Notes: a model not told the origin generated them from the sequence alone. Shown: positions 1-7,623, numbered from the stretch's first letter. The stretch is 64,000 nucleotides of DNA from Sulfurivermis sp041678005 (GCA_041678005.1 JBAYOW010000006.1:19195-83194); one strand, 5' to 3'. Numbers and translations are program-made.

Positions 1-1
1 A

Positions 2-1111
2 AAGTCCATTAGTACTTACGATGAAGAATATTCTGTCCTTGATGAAAAGAACAGACCACGCACACGTAGTAGCCGCCTCCGCCTGGACTGGATGCTGTTT
101 GATTTTGGTATGCGCAGCGCCAATACTGACCAGGCGAGTGCCTTGCTCGAAGCCGCCAACGCCAGTCACGATTTGAGCATTCAGTATGTCTTGCTCGAAA
201 CTGCGCAAGCATATTTCGATGTGCAAACTGCGCAGGCCCTGCTGCATGCCAGCCGTGCGGCAGAAGAATCAGCCAGGCAAAGTTATCTGGCGACCGAGGC
301 CAAGTACATCGCTGGTGTCGGGGCATTGACCGACAAATTGCAGGCGGCAGTTGCCCTGTCTGATGCCAAGCTCAAGCGTGTTACCGCCGAGGGTGAAATG
401 AAGATTGCCCTGGGTAGCTTGGCTACTGCCATCGGCCTTTCTCCAGATACGTCGCTGCTTGTACCTGAACGTGACATAGCACTGCCCATCTTGCCTGAGC
501 AAAGCGTTGCTGATCTCATAGGCGACGCCCGTTCTCATCATCCGGCACTGCTTGCTGCCCGCGCTGAAGTGCAGGCTGCTGAAGCTCGTGTGCGCGCCAC
601 TCGCGCCGAAGGTAGTCCGAATCTGGTACTTTTTGGTGAAGCAAGCGACCGCCGACAGGATAAGTATGTCCCGATTTCCGGTTATCCATCGACCGGTGCC
701 AGGTTGCGCGATAACGTCGTGGGTGTACAGGTAAATATCCCACTATTTGAAGGCTTCGGCCGCAGCTACAAGGTGCGTACTGCCAACAGTCAGGCAGCTG
801 TCCAGGCCGCTGAGTTGGTGCGCCTCGAACAACAGGTTTCGTTAGAAGTCTGGAAGAGCTATCAATTGCTGAATACCCAGCATGAACATATCAAGGCGGC
901 CACCACACTGCTCGATAGCGCACGTCGTTCATTTGAGGTCGCCCAGGGCAGCTTTCGCGCCGGCGTTGGCAATATCCTCGAGCTTCTCAGTGCACAAAGT
1001 GCCGTTGCCTCGGCGGAGCAACGCCGTATTGAAGCTCATGCTGGATTGCTGGCGGCACGTCTGAAGCTGGCAGCGAGTATTGGTCGTCTAGGCCTCTGGG
1101 CGATTAAATAG
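2..1111 (+). CDS. TolC-like outer membrane efflux protein, 5' end outside window
   Basis: The reading frame is open from the first full codon of the window to TAG at 1109-1111 (369 residues visible), so the true start lies upstream. The ATG at 92 is internal, because the residues before it (ending RLRLDW) continue the family pattern. The protein is long and helical, with Ala/Gln-rich segments and two similar halves. The LFDFG motif follows the first hairpin and the PLFEGFGRSYKVR segment marks the second; both are typical of outer membrane efflux proteins (OEP/TolC family). These form trimeric channels that carry substrates from an inner membrane pump through the outer membrane. The partner pump and adaptor would be expected upstream, outside the window. 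The gene converges on the diguanylate cyclase gene and overlaps its 3' end by 8 bases. The family is secure; the substrate is unknown. Confidence 0.88.
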   Translation, partial: KSISTYDEEYSVLDEKNRPRTRSSRLRLDWMLFDFGMRSANTDQASALLEAANASHDLSIQYVLLETAQAYFDVQTAQALLHASRAAEESARQSYLATEAKYIAGVGALTDKLQAAVALSDAKLKRVTAEGEMKIALGSLATAIGLSPDTSLLVPERDIALPILPEQSVADLIGDARSHHPALLAARAEVQAAEARVRATRAEGSPNLVLFGEASDRRQDKYVPISGYPSTGARLRDNVVGVQVNIPLFEGFGRSYKVRTANSQAAVQAAELVRLEQQVSLEVWKSYQLLNTQHEHIKAATTLLDSARRSFEVAQGSFRAGVGNILELLSAQSAVASAEQRRIEAHAGLLAARLKLAASIGRLGLWAIK

Positions 1112-2795
1112 CAACTTGGGGAAGTGTGTAGTCGATCACCAGCTGGTTGCCGCCCTGGCGCTTGGCTTCATACATGGCCTTATCAGCTCGCTTGAGTATG
1201 TCTTCAATCTTTTCATTTGGTGTACTGGGAAACAAGGTCAGGCCGATGCTGGGTGTGCTGTGGTGGCTGTGTTCCTTGAGTTGGTATGGTGGGCTGAGTG
1301 CAAACAGGATTTTATTGCCGATCGCTTGGGCGGCATGCAGCGCCTCTTTGCGCTCTGTCGAGAGCAGTGGCAACATGACTATAAACTCATCACCGCTAAG
1401 GCGGGCTACAGTATCCATGTGGCGAACACAGGACTGCAGACGGTGCCCCACCTCGATCAGCATCATGTCGCCATAATCATGGCCAAGGCTGTCATTGAGT
1501 TGCTTGAACCGATCTATATCAATGAACAGCAGCGCACCTAGCGCATTCAGTCGTTTGCTCTGGCCGGCGGTTTGCTCCATGCGATCGAGCAGCAGGCGGC
1601 GGTTGGGCAGTCCGGTTAAGGTATCGAACAATGCCAGGCGGCGATATTTTTCCTCTAGTAGCTTGCTGGCGGAAATGTCCTGCATAGCACCGACCAGCCG
1701 CAGCGCTACACCAGCGGCTGTCCGCTCAACAACTTTGCCATGATCCCTTACCCAGATGTAGGAGCCATTAGCGCGTTGCATGCGGTATTCAATGGCAAAT
1801 GGCTGATTATACGCCAGGCAGGCGTCCAGTGACGACCGGTAGGCGTCCAGGTCATCAGGGTGGATCAACGAGTGGGCAAAATCAATGCTATGTTCCTGTG
1901 TTTTTTCAGTAAGGCCAAGCATACGATTCCATGCTGCGTTGTGACTAATTATTGGCGCATTCACCCGCCAATCCCATACTCCCTCGCCGGTGGCATCCAT
2001 GACGAGGCGCAAGCGCTCCTCACTTTCAAGCAGGGCAAGTTCAGCTGTTTTTTTTGCATTGATATTTTGATAAGTGCCAAACAGGGAGAGATGATTATCT
2101 GATTTGCCGTAGATGTTGAACCATTGCCACTCGCCATTGAGGGCACGTAAACGGATGTCGGCTTCGAAGACAGGCAGATCTCCTGCCAGATAGGCATTTC
2201 TGGCCTGGACTATGCGCACCTGGCAGTGCGGATGAGCCAACGCAGTCCAACCCTGAACTCGCCTGGCGATCTTGCCATTGGCGTCGCTTAGTTTATTGCT
2301 CCATTCGTCTGCGATGCGAATCTGGCCGCTGGCCAGATTCCAGGACCATAAGCCCAGGTCGGCGCTAGCCAAAGCCAGGGTGAGGTGGCGCAGCAAGCGT
2401 ATACGCTCAATTACATTGGCAACACGCAAGCGTACCAAGCTCGGTTTGAAGGGCTTGGTAATGTAATCATCGGCACCCATTTCCAGTGCGCTGCATTCAC
2501 TCGCCAGATCATCTTGCGCGGTGAGAAAGATGATCGGTGTGCTGCCGAAGGAGGGCAGCTTCTTCAGATTCGCCAGGGTCTCGAATCCATTTATCCCTGG
2601 CATTAGCAGGTCTAGCAGTACCAGGTCGAAGTGGCGTTGCTTGCAAATCTCCAGAGCCTGCTCACCAGAGCAGGCCGTTACAACTTCGTAATCTATACTG
2701 AGCGTGATCTCCAGTAATTGCAGAATTTCTTGTGCATCATCGATCACCAACACACTAGCTTTTTCGTCTTCATGCAATAAATTCCTTAATGGCAC
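1104..2795 (-). CDS. Response regulator diguanylate cyclase, REC-PAS-PAS-GGDEF
   Basis: Makes cyclic-di-GMP from two GTP. I choose the GTG at 2795: AGGAGG lies 5 bases upstream (2801-2806), while the upstream ATGs at 2861 and 2813 have no Shine-Dalgarno sequence. From that start (563 residues) there is a receiver domain at about 12-125 with the acidic pair, phospho-acceptor Asp62, Thr and Lys all present. Two PAS domains follow at about 130-255 and 260-385. The GGDEF domain carries SGDEF at 467-471, a variant usually active, and an intact I-site RHMD at 458-461 for product inhibition. There is no EAL domain and no membrane segment. It is the second gene after the c-di-GMP riboswitch at 3181-3258, 52 bases behind the small membrane protein, so its product probably feeds back on its own expression. 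The signal and cognate kinase are unknown. Confidence 0.9.
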   Translation of the reverse strand: MPLRNLLHEDEKASVLVIDDAQEILQLLEITLSIDYEVVTACSGEQALEICKQRHFDLVLLDLLMPGINGFETLANLKKLPSFGSTPIIFLTAQDDLASECSALEMGADDYITKPFKPSLVRLRVANVIERIRLLRHLTLALASADLGLWSWNLASGQIRIADEWSNKLSDANGKIARRVQGWTALAHPHCQVRIVQARNAYLAGDLPVFEADIRLRALNGEWQWFNIYGKSDNHLSLFGTYQNINAKKTAELALLESEERLRLVMDATGEGVWDWRVNAPIISHNAAWNRMLGLTEKTQEHSIDFAHSLIHPDDLDAYRSSLDACLAYNQPFAIEYRMQRANGSYIWVRDHGKVVERTAAGVALRLVGAMQDISASKLLEEKYRRLALFDTLTGLPNRRLLLDRMEQTAGQSKRLNALGALLFIDIDRFKQLNDSLGHDYGDMMLIEVGHRLQSCVRHMDTVARLSGDEFIVMLPLLSTERKEALHAAQAIGNKILFALSPPYQLKEHSHHSTPSIGLTLFPSTPNEKIEDILKRADKAMYEAKRQGGNQLVIDYTLPQVAI

Positions 2796-2847
2796 GACTT
2801 CCTCCTGCAGCATAAATGCAATAATGCCGCAGAAATGATACCGCAAA

Positions 2848-3084
2848 TCAGACGCCGCCAAAGGCTAAATTCAATGCATCGAGCAATGGCCCGTAAATCT
2901 TGTTCAAGGCTGTGCTGTAGAAAGGCACAACTACAAAGGCAAGAAGAACAGGCGCAAGTTTGATGATGAGGCCCGAGATAAATAGACGAAAAACCAATCC
3001 TGCAGCAATGTTACTGCCGACTGATCGTCTACGGTATAGACCGTGCAAAGGCTTGGTATTAATAGATATACTATGAGTGGTCAT
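2848..3084 (-). CDS. Small hydrophobic membrane protein of unknown function
   Basis: A 78-residue protein I do not recognise. It begins with a basic, Ser/Thr-rich N-terminus followed by one long or two short hydrophobic stretches (about residues 28-60, with a Lys near 42), then a short amphipathic tail. A strong Shine-Dalgarno sequence (GGGGGA, 3091-3096 region) precedes the ATG. The start lies directly downstream of the c-di-GMP riboswitch, and the Shine-Dalgarno can pair with 3109-3117. The position as first gene of the riboswitch operon and the proper start signals argue that it is real. The membrane location is inferred from hydrophobicity only. It could be a partner or localisation factor of the downstream diguanylate cyclase, but nothing in the sequence proves this. 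Confidence 0.7.
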   Translation of the reverse strand: MTTHSISINTKPLHGLYRRRSVGSNIAAGLVFRLFISGLIIKLAPVLLAFVVVPFYSTALNKIYGPLLDALNLAFGGV

Positions 3085-3117
3085 GATCTTTCCCCCGAAT
3101 CAACTGTTGGAAAGACC
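3085..3117 (-). promoter_or_regulatory. Shine-Dalgarno-sequestering hairpin of the riboswitch expression platform
   Basis: On the minus strand, bases 3117-3109 (GGUCUUUCC as RNA) can pair over nine positions, with one G-U pair, with 3093-3085 (GGAAAGAUC). The loop is 15 bases. The 3' arm covers part of the GGGGGA Shine-Dalgarno sequence and abuts the ATG at 3084 of the small membrane protein. This is the expected form of a translational OFF state. Upstream, between this helix and the aptamer, are two more perfect stems: TCTCGGC/GCCGAGA around 3150-3168 and TGCCTG/CAGGCA around 3127-3146. Which state ligand favours cannot be read from the sequence. Confidence 0.55.
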
Positions 3118-3180
3118 ATCACACGAGTGCCTGAATTTCGGCAGGCAGGTCTCGGCTGATGGCCGAGATCTTGGGCTTTG

Positions 3181-3258
3181 AGGCAACTCCGCTATCTGAA
3201 TTATTATCAGACCGGAAGCTTTGCGTCCCTACGTCACCGCAGGTTTGCCGTTGATCTC
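3181..3258 (-). promoter_or_regulatory. Class I cyclic-di-GMP riboswitch aptamer (GEMM-I)
   Basis: Read on the minus strand, the aptamer has the hallmark blocks of GEMM-I in order. They are CGGCAAACC, a hairpin CCTGCG-GTGA-CGTAGG closed by a GNRA tetraloop, the invariant GGACGCAAAGC, a second long stem (CTTCCGGTCTGA pairing with TCAGATAGCGGAG) holding the tetraloop receptor, and a closing AGTTGCC that pairs back to the CAAC at the 5' side. The position equivalent to Vc2 G20 appears to be G, fitting c-di-GMP rather than cyclic AMP-GMP; that mapping is from memory. A sigma70-type promoter sits a few bases upstream. The element controls the small membrane protein and the diguanylate cyclase gene. 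Confidence 0.92.
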
Positions 3259-3265
3259 GATTTAA

Positions 3266-3294
3266 AATCTAGTATAGGTAATTATGATTGTCAA
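3266..3294 (-). promoter_or_regulatory. Sigma70-type promoter of the riboswitch operon
   Basis: On the minus strand a perfect -35 TTGACA (plus 3289-3294) is followed, 17 bases on, by -10 TAGATT (plus 3266-3271). Transcription would begin at about 3259, immediately before the GEMM-I aptamer. A housekeeping promoter here means regulation is left mainly to the RNA leader. Confidence 0.7.
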
Positions 3295-3395
3295 GGGGAA
3301 TCGCTCACTTTTTTCAATTATCTCATTAATTCGACTTTTTTGAAAAAACCACCAAGTTCCAGCAGATTAAAGATGGGCAAAACTGAGTAATTCAG

Positions 3396-3566
3396 AACCT
3401 GGCTCAGTAAATTTAGTCAGGTTGTAGCTCAGTGAAATCCGTAGAGCCCGGGTTAGATATAAATGATAACTACCTTATATCTATGGATGGACGGCATTTG
3501 ATAGTGCGGGATGTTTTCGGATTTAAGCTTGACCCACATAACTCACGCTCTGACGAAATATGTGGG
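3396..3566. repeat. Three inverted repeats in the spacer upstream of rnpB
   Basis: The spacer between the riboswitch promoter and the rnpB promoter (3295-3584) has no convincing gene. It holds AACCTGGCT/AGTCAGGTT at 3396-3423 (one G-U pair), AGATATAA/TTATATCT at 3455-3482 (perfect, 12-base loop) and CCCACATA/TATGTGGG at 3533-3566 (perfect, 18-base loop, followed by a run of six T at 3575-3580). The last could be a terminator or an operator for rnpB. Their function is unknown. Confidence 0.4.
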
Positions 3567-3584
3567 ATAAGTTGGTTTTTTCAG

Positions 3585-3613
3585 TTGTCGAATGTGCTTG
3601 TACTCCCCATAAT
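3585..3613 (+). promoter_or_regulatory. Promoter of rnpB
   Basis: TTGTCG at 3585-3590 and CATAAT at 3608-3613 are separated by 17 bases. The 5' end of RNase P RNA (GGAG at 3621) lies 7 bases past the -10 box, exactly where initiation is expected. Confidence 0.7.
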
Positions 3614-3620
3614 GTGTAAA

Positions 3621-3978
3621 GGAGTTGGCTGGATGATCGCGGCATCGCAAGATGCGGAGGAAAGTCCGGGCTCCATAGGGCAGGGTGCCAGGTAATACCT
3701 GGGCGGCGTGAGCCGATGGAAAGTGCCACAGAAAACATACCGCCTAAGCACCTTAGGGTGCCGGTAAGGGTGAAATGGTGCGGTAAGAGCGCACCGCGCG
3801 GCTGGCAACAGTCCGTGGCAGGGTAAACCCCACTCGGAGCAAGACCAAATAGGGGAACAGCAGCCTGGCTGCATGTGCGGCCCGCACAGGTTCCCGGGTA
3901 GGTCGCTTGAGATGTGCGGTGACGCACAATCCAGAGGAATGATCATCCCTGACAGAACCCGGCTTACAGGCTGACTCC
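3621..3978 (+). ncRNA. rnpB: RNase P RNA, bacterial type A
   Basis: This is the catalytic RNA of RNase P, which matures tRNA 5' ends together with the RnpA protein. The 5' end GGAGTTGGC pairs over nine positions (two G-U) with GCTGACTCC at 3970-3978, giving helix P1. Conserved blocks are present in order: GAGGAAAGTCCGGGCTCC near 3656, CAGAAAACATACCGCC near 3730, GGTAAGGGTGAAATGGTG near 3764, GGTAAACCCCACTCGGAGCA near 3823, and the 3' conserved ACAGAACCCGGCTTA near 3951. The length of about 358 bases fits type A RNAs. A T-rich stretch at 3980-3992 follows. rnpB directly upstream of mraZ is a common gammaproteobacterial arrangement. Confidence 0.97.
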
Positions 3979-4125
3979 CTTCTTTTTCTTCAGAAACAAC
4001 ATTAGCTTAATCCCCCAACATACTGATTTTAATGAGGTGAGTTTCCCCCTCGGTTTTTGTCTGCGCCACTTTCTTCCACCTGCGCTAAGTATCTGTCAGA
4101 TAAGAAATATTTTCTGCTTTCTACC

Positions 4126-4155
4126 TTGACACATAGGTCTTTTACTTTCTATAGT
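4126..4155 (+). promoter_or_regulatory. Promoter of the dcw cluster (Pmra)
   Basis: TTGACA at 4126-4131 and TATAGT at 4150-4155 are separated by 18 bases, about 60 bases before the mraZ start. The first MraZ-type repeat overlaps the end of the -10 box, which fits autorepression by MraZ. Confidence 0.75.
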
Positions 4156-4188
4156 GTGAAGAAGTGGTTCAAAGTGGAAAAAAATGGA
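4154..4188 (+). promoter_or_regulatory. MraZ operator, direct repeats at 10-base spacing
   Basis: Four pentamers, GTGTG, GTGGT, GTGGA and ATGGA, begin at 4154, 4164, 4174 and 4184. Each pair is separated by 5 bases, a strict 10-base period. MraZ is known to bind tandem TGG-containing repeats with this spacing upstream of its own gene. Here the last two lie about 25-39 bases before the TTG start, so bound MraZ would cover the initial transcribed region. Confidence 0.75.
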
Positions 4189-4212
4189 GTTTTCCTCCAT
4201 AGGAGAGCAGGT

Positions 4213-4674
4213 TTGTTCCGAGGTGTGAGCACATTAACGCTGGATGCAAAGGGCCGCATGGCGATGCCCGCGCGTTATCGCGATCTGTTGCAGGAACGCA
4301 CTGGCGGCAATCTGGTGATCACCATCCACACGGACGATCGCTGTCTCTGGATCTACCCACGGCCAGAATGGGAAGAGATAGAGGCGCGCATCGATGCCCT
4401 GCCTTCATTCAATCCGCTGACAACCAAGTTGCGCCGCTTGTTGATTGGTTATGCGACAGAAACCGAGATGGATGGTGCTGGAAGGCTCTTGTTGGCGCCG
4501 AGCCTGCGTGAGTATGCAGGGCTGGATCGCAAGTTGATGTTGGTGGGTCAGGGGCGGAAATTTGAGTTGTGGGATGAGGCGCGTTGGCAGGCCCAGGTCG
4601 AGCAGATGTTGGCTGAAGGTGTGTTCGCTGGTGATGAGGCGTTAAGTCCTGAGTTGCAGAGTTTGGTGCTTTGA
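4213..4674 (+). CDS. mraZ: MraZ, transcriptional regulator of the dcw cluster
   Basis: DNA-binding protein with two AbrB-like SpoVT/MraZ domains that represses its own operon as a ring. I choose the TTG at 4213: it gives 153 residues beginning LFRGVSTLTLDAKGR, matching the family N-terminus, with AGGAG at 4201-4205 seven bases upstream. The longer frame back to 4057 would run through the promoter. The two DxxGR signatures, LDAKGRMAMP and MDGAGRLLLA, mark the two repeats. It is the first gene of the dcw cluster. Its stop overlaps the rsmH ATG by one base (TGATG), so the two are translationally coupled. Confidence 0.95.
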   Translation: MFRGVSTLTLDAKGRMAMPARYRDLLQERTGGNLVITIHTDDRCLWIYPRPEWEEIEARIDALPSFNPLTTKLRRLLIGYATETEMDGAGRLLLAPSLREYAGLDRKLMLVGQGRKFELWDEARWQAQVEQMLAEGVFAGDEALSPELQSLVL

Positions 4675-5606
4675 TGGTGATACCACATCAGCCGGTGCTG
4701 CTGGCAGAGGTCATGGCTGCATTGCGGCTGCGTGTAGATGGGATTTATCTGGATGGTACTTTCGGTCGTGGCGGCCACGCGGCAGAAATTCTGGCAAGGA
4801 TGGGGCCGAACGGTCATTTGCTGGCAATGGATAAGGATCCAGAAGCGGTGGCTGTGGCGCAGCAGCGTTTTGCCACGGATAGTCGTTTTGTGATTGAGCA
4901 GGGCAGTTTTGTGCGGCTGAATAATTTGGTGGCCGAGCGGGGCTGGATGGGGCAGGTAAACGGTATTTTGCTCGATCTGGGGGTGTCATCTCCGCAGCTT
5001 GATGAGGCAGAACGAGGTTTCAGTTTTCGTCTCGATGGTCCATTGGATATGCGCATGGATCCGGCTAGTGGCTTGAGTGCAGCTGAGTGGCTGGCGCAGG
5101 CCAGTGAAGAGGAGATCGTTCGCGTGTTGCATGAGTATGGAGAGGAACGGTTTGCCAGGCGTATTGCCCGTGCCATCGTGCAGGAACGAGAGGTTCAGGC
5201 GATTACGCGTACAGAGCACTTGCAGTCGGTAGTGGCGCGCGCCAATCCGGCCTGGGAGAAAGGTAAAAATCCGGCCACGCACAGTTTTCAGGCAATCCGG
5301 ATTTTTATCAATCATGAGCTCGATGAGTTGGATGAGTTTTTATCGCAGTGCATTGATTTGCTGGCACCAGGCGGGCGGCTGGTGGTGATCAGTTTTCATT
5401 CTCTGGAGGATCGGCGGGTGAAGCAATTCATACGTTATCAGCAGCGTGGCGCTGAGCTGCCGCCGGATCTGCCCTTGCGTGAGGATCAATTATGGCGGCC
5501 GCGCCTGCGGGCCGTGGGCAAGAAGATCGTCGCCGGGGCCAGTGAGTTGGCCGCTAATCCACGTGCGCGCAGTGCCGTGTTGCGTGTGGCGGAGAAAGTG
5601 GCGTGA
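4674..5606 (+). CDS. rsmH: 16S rRNA m4C1402 methyltransferase RsmH
   Basis: SAM-dependent enzyme that methylates N4 of C1402 in 16S rRNA (formerly MraW). The 310-residue protein starts with the typical HQPVLLAEV segment, then YLDGTFGRGGH (SAM-binding loop), LLDLGVSSPQLDEAERGFSF, and near the C-terminus VISFHSLEDRRVK, all family signatures. The ATG at 4674 overlaps the mraZ stop. The end overlaps the ftsL GTG by four bases (GTGA). It is the second gene of the cluster, as in most bacteria. Confidence 0.96.
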   Translation: MVIPHQPVLLAEVMAALRLRVDGIYLDGTFGRGGHAAEILARMGPNGHLLAMDKDPEAVAVAQQRFATDSRFVIEQGSFVRLNNLVAERGWMGQVNGILLDLGVSSPQLDEAERGFSFRLDGPLDMRMDPASGLSAAEWLAQASEEEIVRVLHEYGEERFARRIARAIVQEREVQAITRTEHLQSVVARANPAWEKGKNPATHSFQAIRIFINHELDELDEFLSQCIDLLAPGGRLVVISFHSLEDRRVKQFIRYQQRGAELPPDLPLREDQLWRPRLRAVGKKIVAGASELAANPRARSAVLRVAEKVA

Positions 5607-5869
5607 TCGGGCGGCTGTTGCTTGTGTTGCTCGCAAGTACGGTATTTGTTTCCGCAATGGGAGTTGTGTACTCGCAGCATCAGGCACGCAAATTTTTTGT
5701 TGAATTACAGATGTTGCGAAGTGAGCGTGATGAGCTGAATGTCGATTGGGGACGGTTGCAATTGGAGCAAAGTACCTGGGCGACGCATAGCCGGGTCGAG
5801 ATGATTGCCCGCAATAAGTTAGGCATGAAAATTCCTTCTCCATCAGCGGTGGTATTGGTGAAGCCATGA
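5603..5869 (+). CDS. ftsL: Cell division protein FtsL
   Basis: An 88-residue bitopic inner membrane protein of the divisome, which with FtsB and FtsQ forms a complex that activates FtsWI septal synthesis. There is one N-terminal membrane segment (about residues 2-22), then a periplasmic coiled coil (about 24-60) and the typical ARNKLGM segment near residue 72. The start is GTG with GGAG eight bases upstream, overlapping the rsmH stop. Its own stop overlaps the ftsI ATG. Assignment rests on position, size, topology and the end motif, since FtsL sequences diverge strongly. Confidence 0.93.
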   Translation: MIGRLLLVLLASTVFVSAMGVVYSQHQARKFFVELQMLRSERDELNVDWGRLQLEQSTWATHSRVEMIARNKLGMKIPSPSAVVLVKP

Positions 5870-7623
5870 GTGAGCATACAGCAATTCAGCTCTACGATAG
5901 ACGCAGGTATTTGCTTCTGGGCATGTTTGCTCTGCTTATGTTTGCCTTGTCATGGCGTGTTGTTGATTTGCAGGTGGTCAAACGTGAGTTCTTGCAAAAT
6001 CAGGGCGATGCGCGAGCTTTACGCACTGTAGTGGTACCAGCACATCGCGGCATGATTACCGACCGTCATGGTGAGCCTTTGGCGATAAGTACGCCAGTGG
6101 AATCAATCTGGGCAAACCCCGGGGAGTTGCTGGCTGAGCACAAGCATTTGCCAGACTTGGCCAAGTTACTGGAAATACCCTTGCCTGCGTTGGAGAAATT
6201 GCTGGATAAACGCGCACAGCGTGAATTTGTCTATTTGCGCAGACATGTCACACCTGAATTGGCGCAGCGAGTAATGGAGTTGGATATTACCGGCGTGGCA
6301 AGCCAGCGGGAGTATCGGCGTTACTACCCGACTGGTGAGGTGTTTGCCCATGTGGTCGGCTTTACTAATATCGATGATGCCGGTCAGGAAGGGATTGAGT
6401 TATTGCATCATGAATGGCTCAAGGGTACGCCTGGCAGCAAGCGTGTCATCAAGGACAGGCATGGCCGGAGTGTGAAAAACATTGAGAGTATAAGTGAGGC
6501 CAGACCTGGCCAGGATCTGCGCCTGTCACTGGATCGACGTCTGCAGTATCTTGCCTATCGCGAGTTGAAGGCGGCGGTGCAGGATAGCAAGGCTCGCGCT
6601 GGCTCTGCCGTGGTGCTTGATGTGAGCAGTGGCGAGGTGTTGGCGATGGTCAATCAGCCATCCTATAACCCGAATAATCGCAATGATTTAAACAAGGATC
6701 GCGTGCGCAATCGTGTTGCTACAGACGTCTTCGAGCCAGGTTCTACCATCAAGCCTTTTACCGTGGCGGCGGCTTTGGAAAGCGGCAAATTTCACCCTGA
6801 TACTGTAATCGATACCGGCAGTGGTTTTCTGCGTATAAATAACCGTTTTATGGTGCGTGATATACATAATTATGGACGTATCGACGTTTCCCGCGTGATC
6901 CAGAAATCAAGCAATGTCGGTGCTGCGACAATGGGTCTGGCGATAACCCCACAGCATCTGTGGGACATGTTTAGCCGCCTTGGTCTTGGCAGCATGACAG
7001 CCAGCGCATTTCCTGGCGAGGCGGCTGGTTCACTTACAGATTTTACGCGTTGGCGTGAGACGGAACGGGCCACTTTATCTTATGGCTACGGCTTGTCTGT
7101 AACTGTGCTGCAATTGGCCCAGGCATACGCCGCGCTGGCGGCTGATGGCTTGATGCCGGCGACGACTATGCTGCCTGCCAATGTCGGTTTGCTGGATAGC
7201 CAGCAAGTGATGCGCCCACAGATCACGCAGCAGGTGCGGCGGATGCTGGAGTTGGCGACAGCCAAGGAAGGCACTGGTAGCAGGGCGAGTGTGCCGGGTT
7301 ATCGGATCGCTGGCAAGACTGGTACCGCACGCAAGGCCACTGCCGGTGGTTATAGTGAAAATCGTTACCTGGCATTATTTGCAGGTTTTGCCCCTGCCAG
7401 TAAACCAAGGCTGGTGATGGTGGTGGTGGTCGATGAGCCACAGGGTGAATATTACGGTGGTCAGGTAGCAGCACCAGTATTTGGCAAGGTAATGAGTGGT
7501 GCGCTGCGTTTTCTGGATATCGCGCCTGATGACCTGGAATCCATGGGCGTGAAATTGGCGGATGCGCCAGAGAACAAGCCTGCTGTTCAGACCGCCAGGC
7601 CAGTTGCGCGAGGTGTCCTATGA
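5866..7623 (+). CDS. ftsI: Septal peptidoglycan transpeptidase PBP3 (FtsI)
   Basis: Class B penicillin-binding protein that cross-links septal peptidoglycan together with FtsW. The 585-residue protein has a cytoplasmic N-terminus, one membrane anchor (about 14-34) and a pedestal domain. The transpeptidase domain has all three motifs: STIK (the Ser nucleophile, near residue 291), SSN (about 350) and KTG (about 484). Overlaps link it to ftsL upstream and to murE downstream (ATGATG). Nothing unusual is seen in the active-site motifs. Confidence 0.97.
   Translation: MSEHTAIQLYDRRRYLLLGMFALLMFALSWRVVDLQVVKREFLQNQGDARALRTVVVPAHRGMITDRHGEPLAISTPVESIWANPGELLAEHKHLPDLAKLLEIPLPALEKLLDKRAQREFVYLRRHVTPELAQRVMELDITGVASQREYRRYYPTGEVFAHVVGFTNIDDAGQEGIELLHHEWLKGTPGSKRVIKDRHGRSVKNIESISEARPGQDLRLSLDRRLQYLAYRELKAAVQDSKARAGSAVVLDVSSGEVLAMVNQPSYNPNNRNDLNKDRVRNRVATDVFEPGSTIKPFTVAAALESGKFHPDTVIDTGSGFLRINNRFMVRDIHNYGRIDVSRVIQKSSNVGAATMGLAITPQHLWDMFSRLGLGSMTASAFPGEAAGSLTDFTRWRETERATLSYGYGLSVTVLQLAQAYAALAADGLMPATTMLPANVGLLDSQQVMRPQITQQVRRMLELATAKEGTGSRASVPGYRIAGKTGTARKATAGGYSENRYLALFAGFAPASKPRLVMVVVVDEPQGEYYGGQVAAPVFGKVMSGALRFLDIAPDDLESMGVKLADAPENKPAVQTARPVARGVL

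Noticed and set aside
3424..3456. tRNA-like D-arm (TAGCTCAGT ... GTAGAGC)
   Set aside because: The loop is too long and no anticodon arm, T-arm or acceptor stem follows; chance or very old debris.
3432..3695. Plus-strand open frame running into rnpB
   Set aside because: Crosses the rnpB promoter and 5' end; not protein-like.
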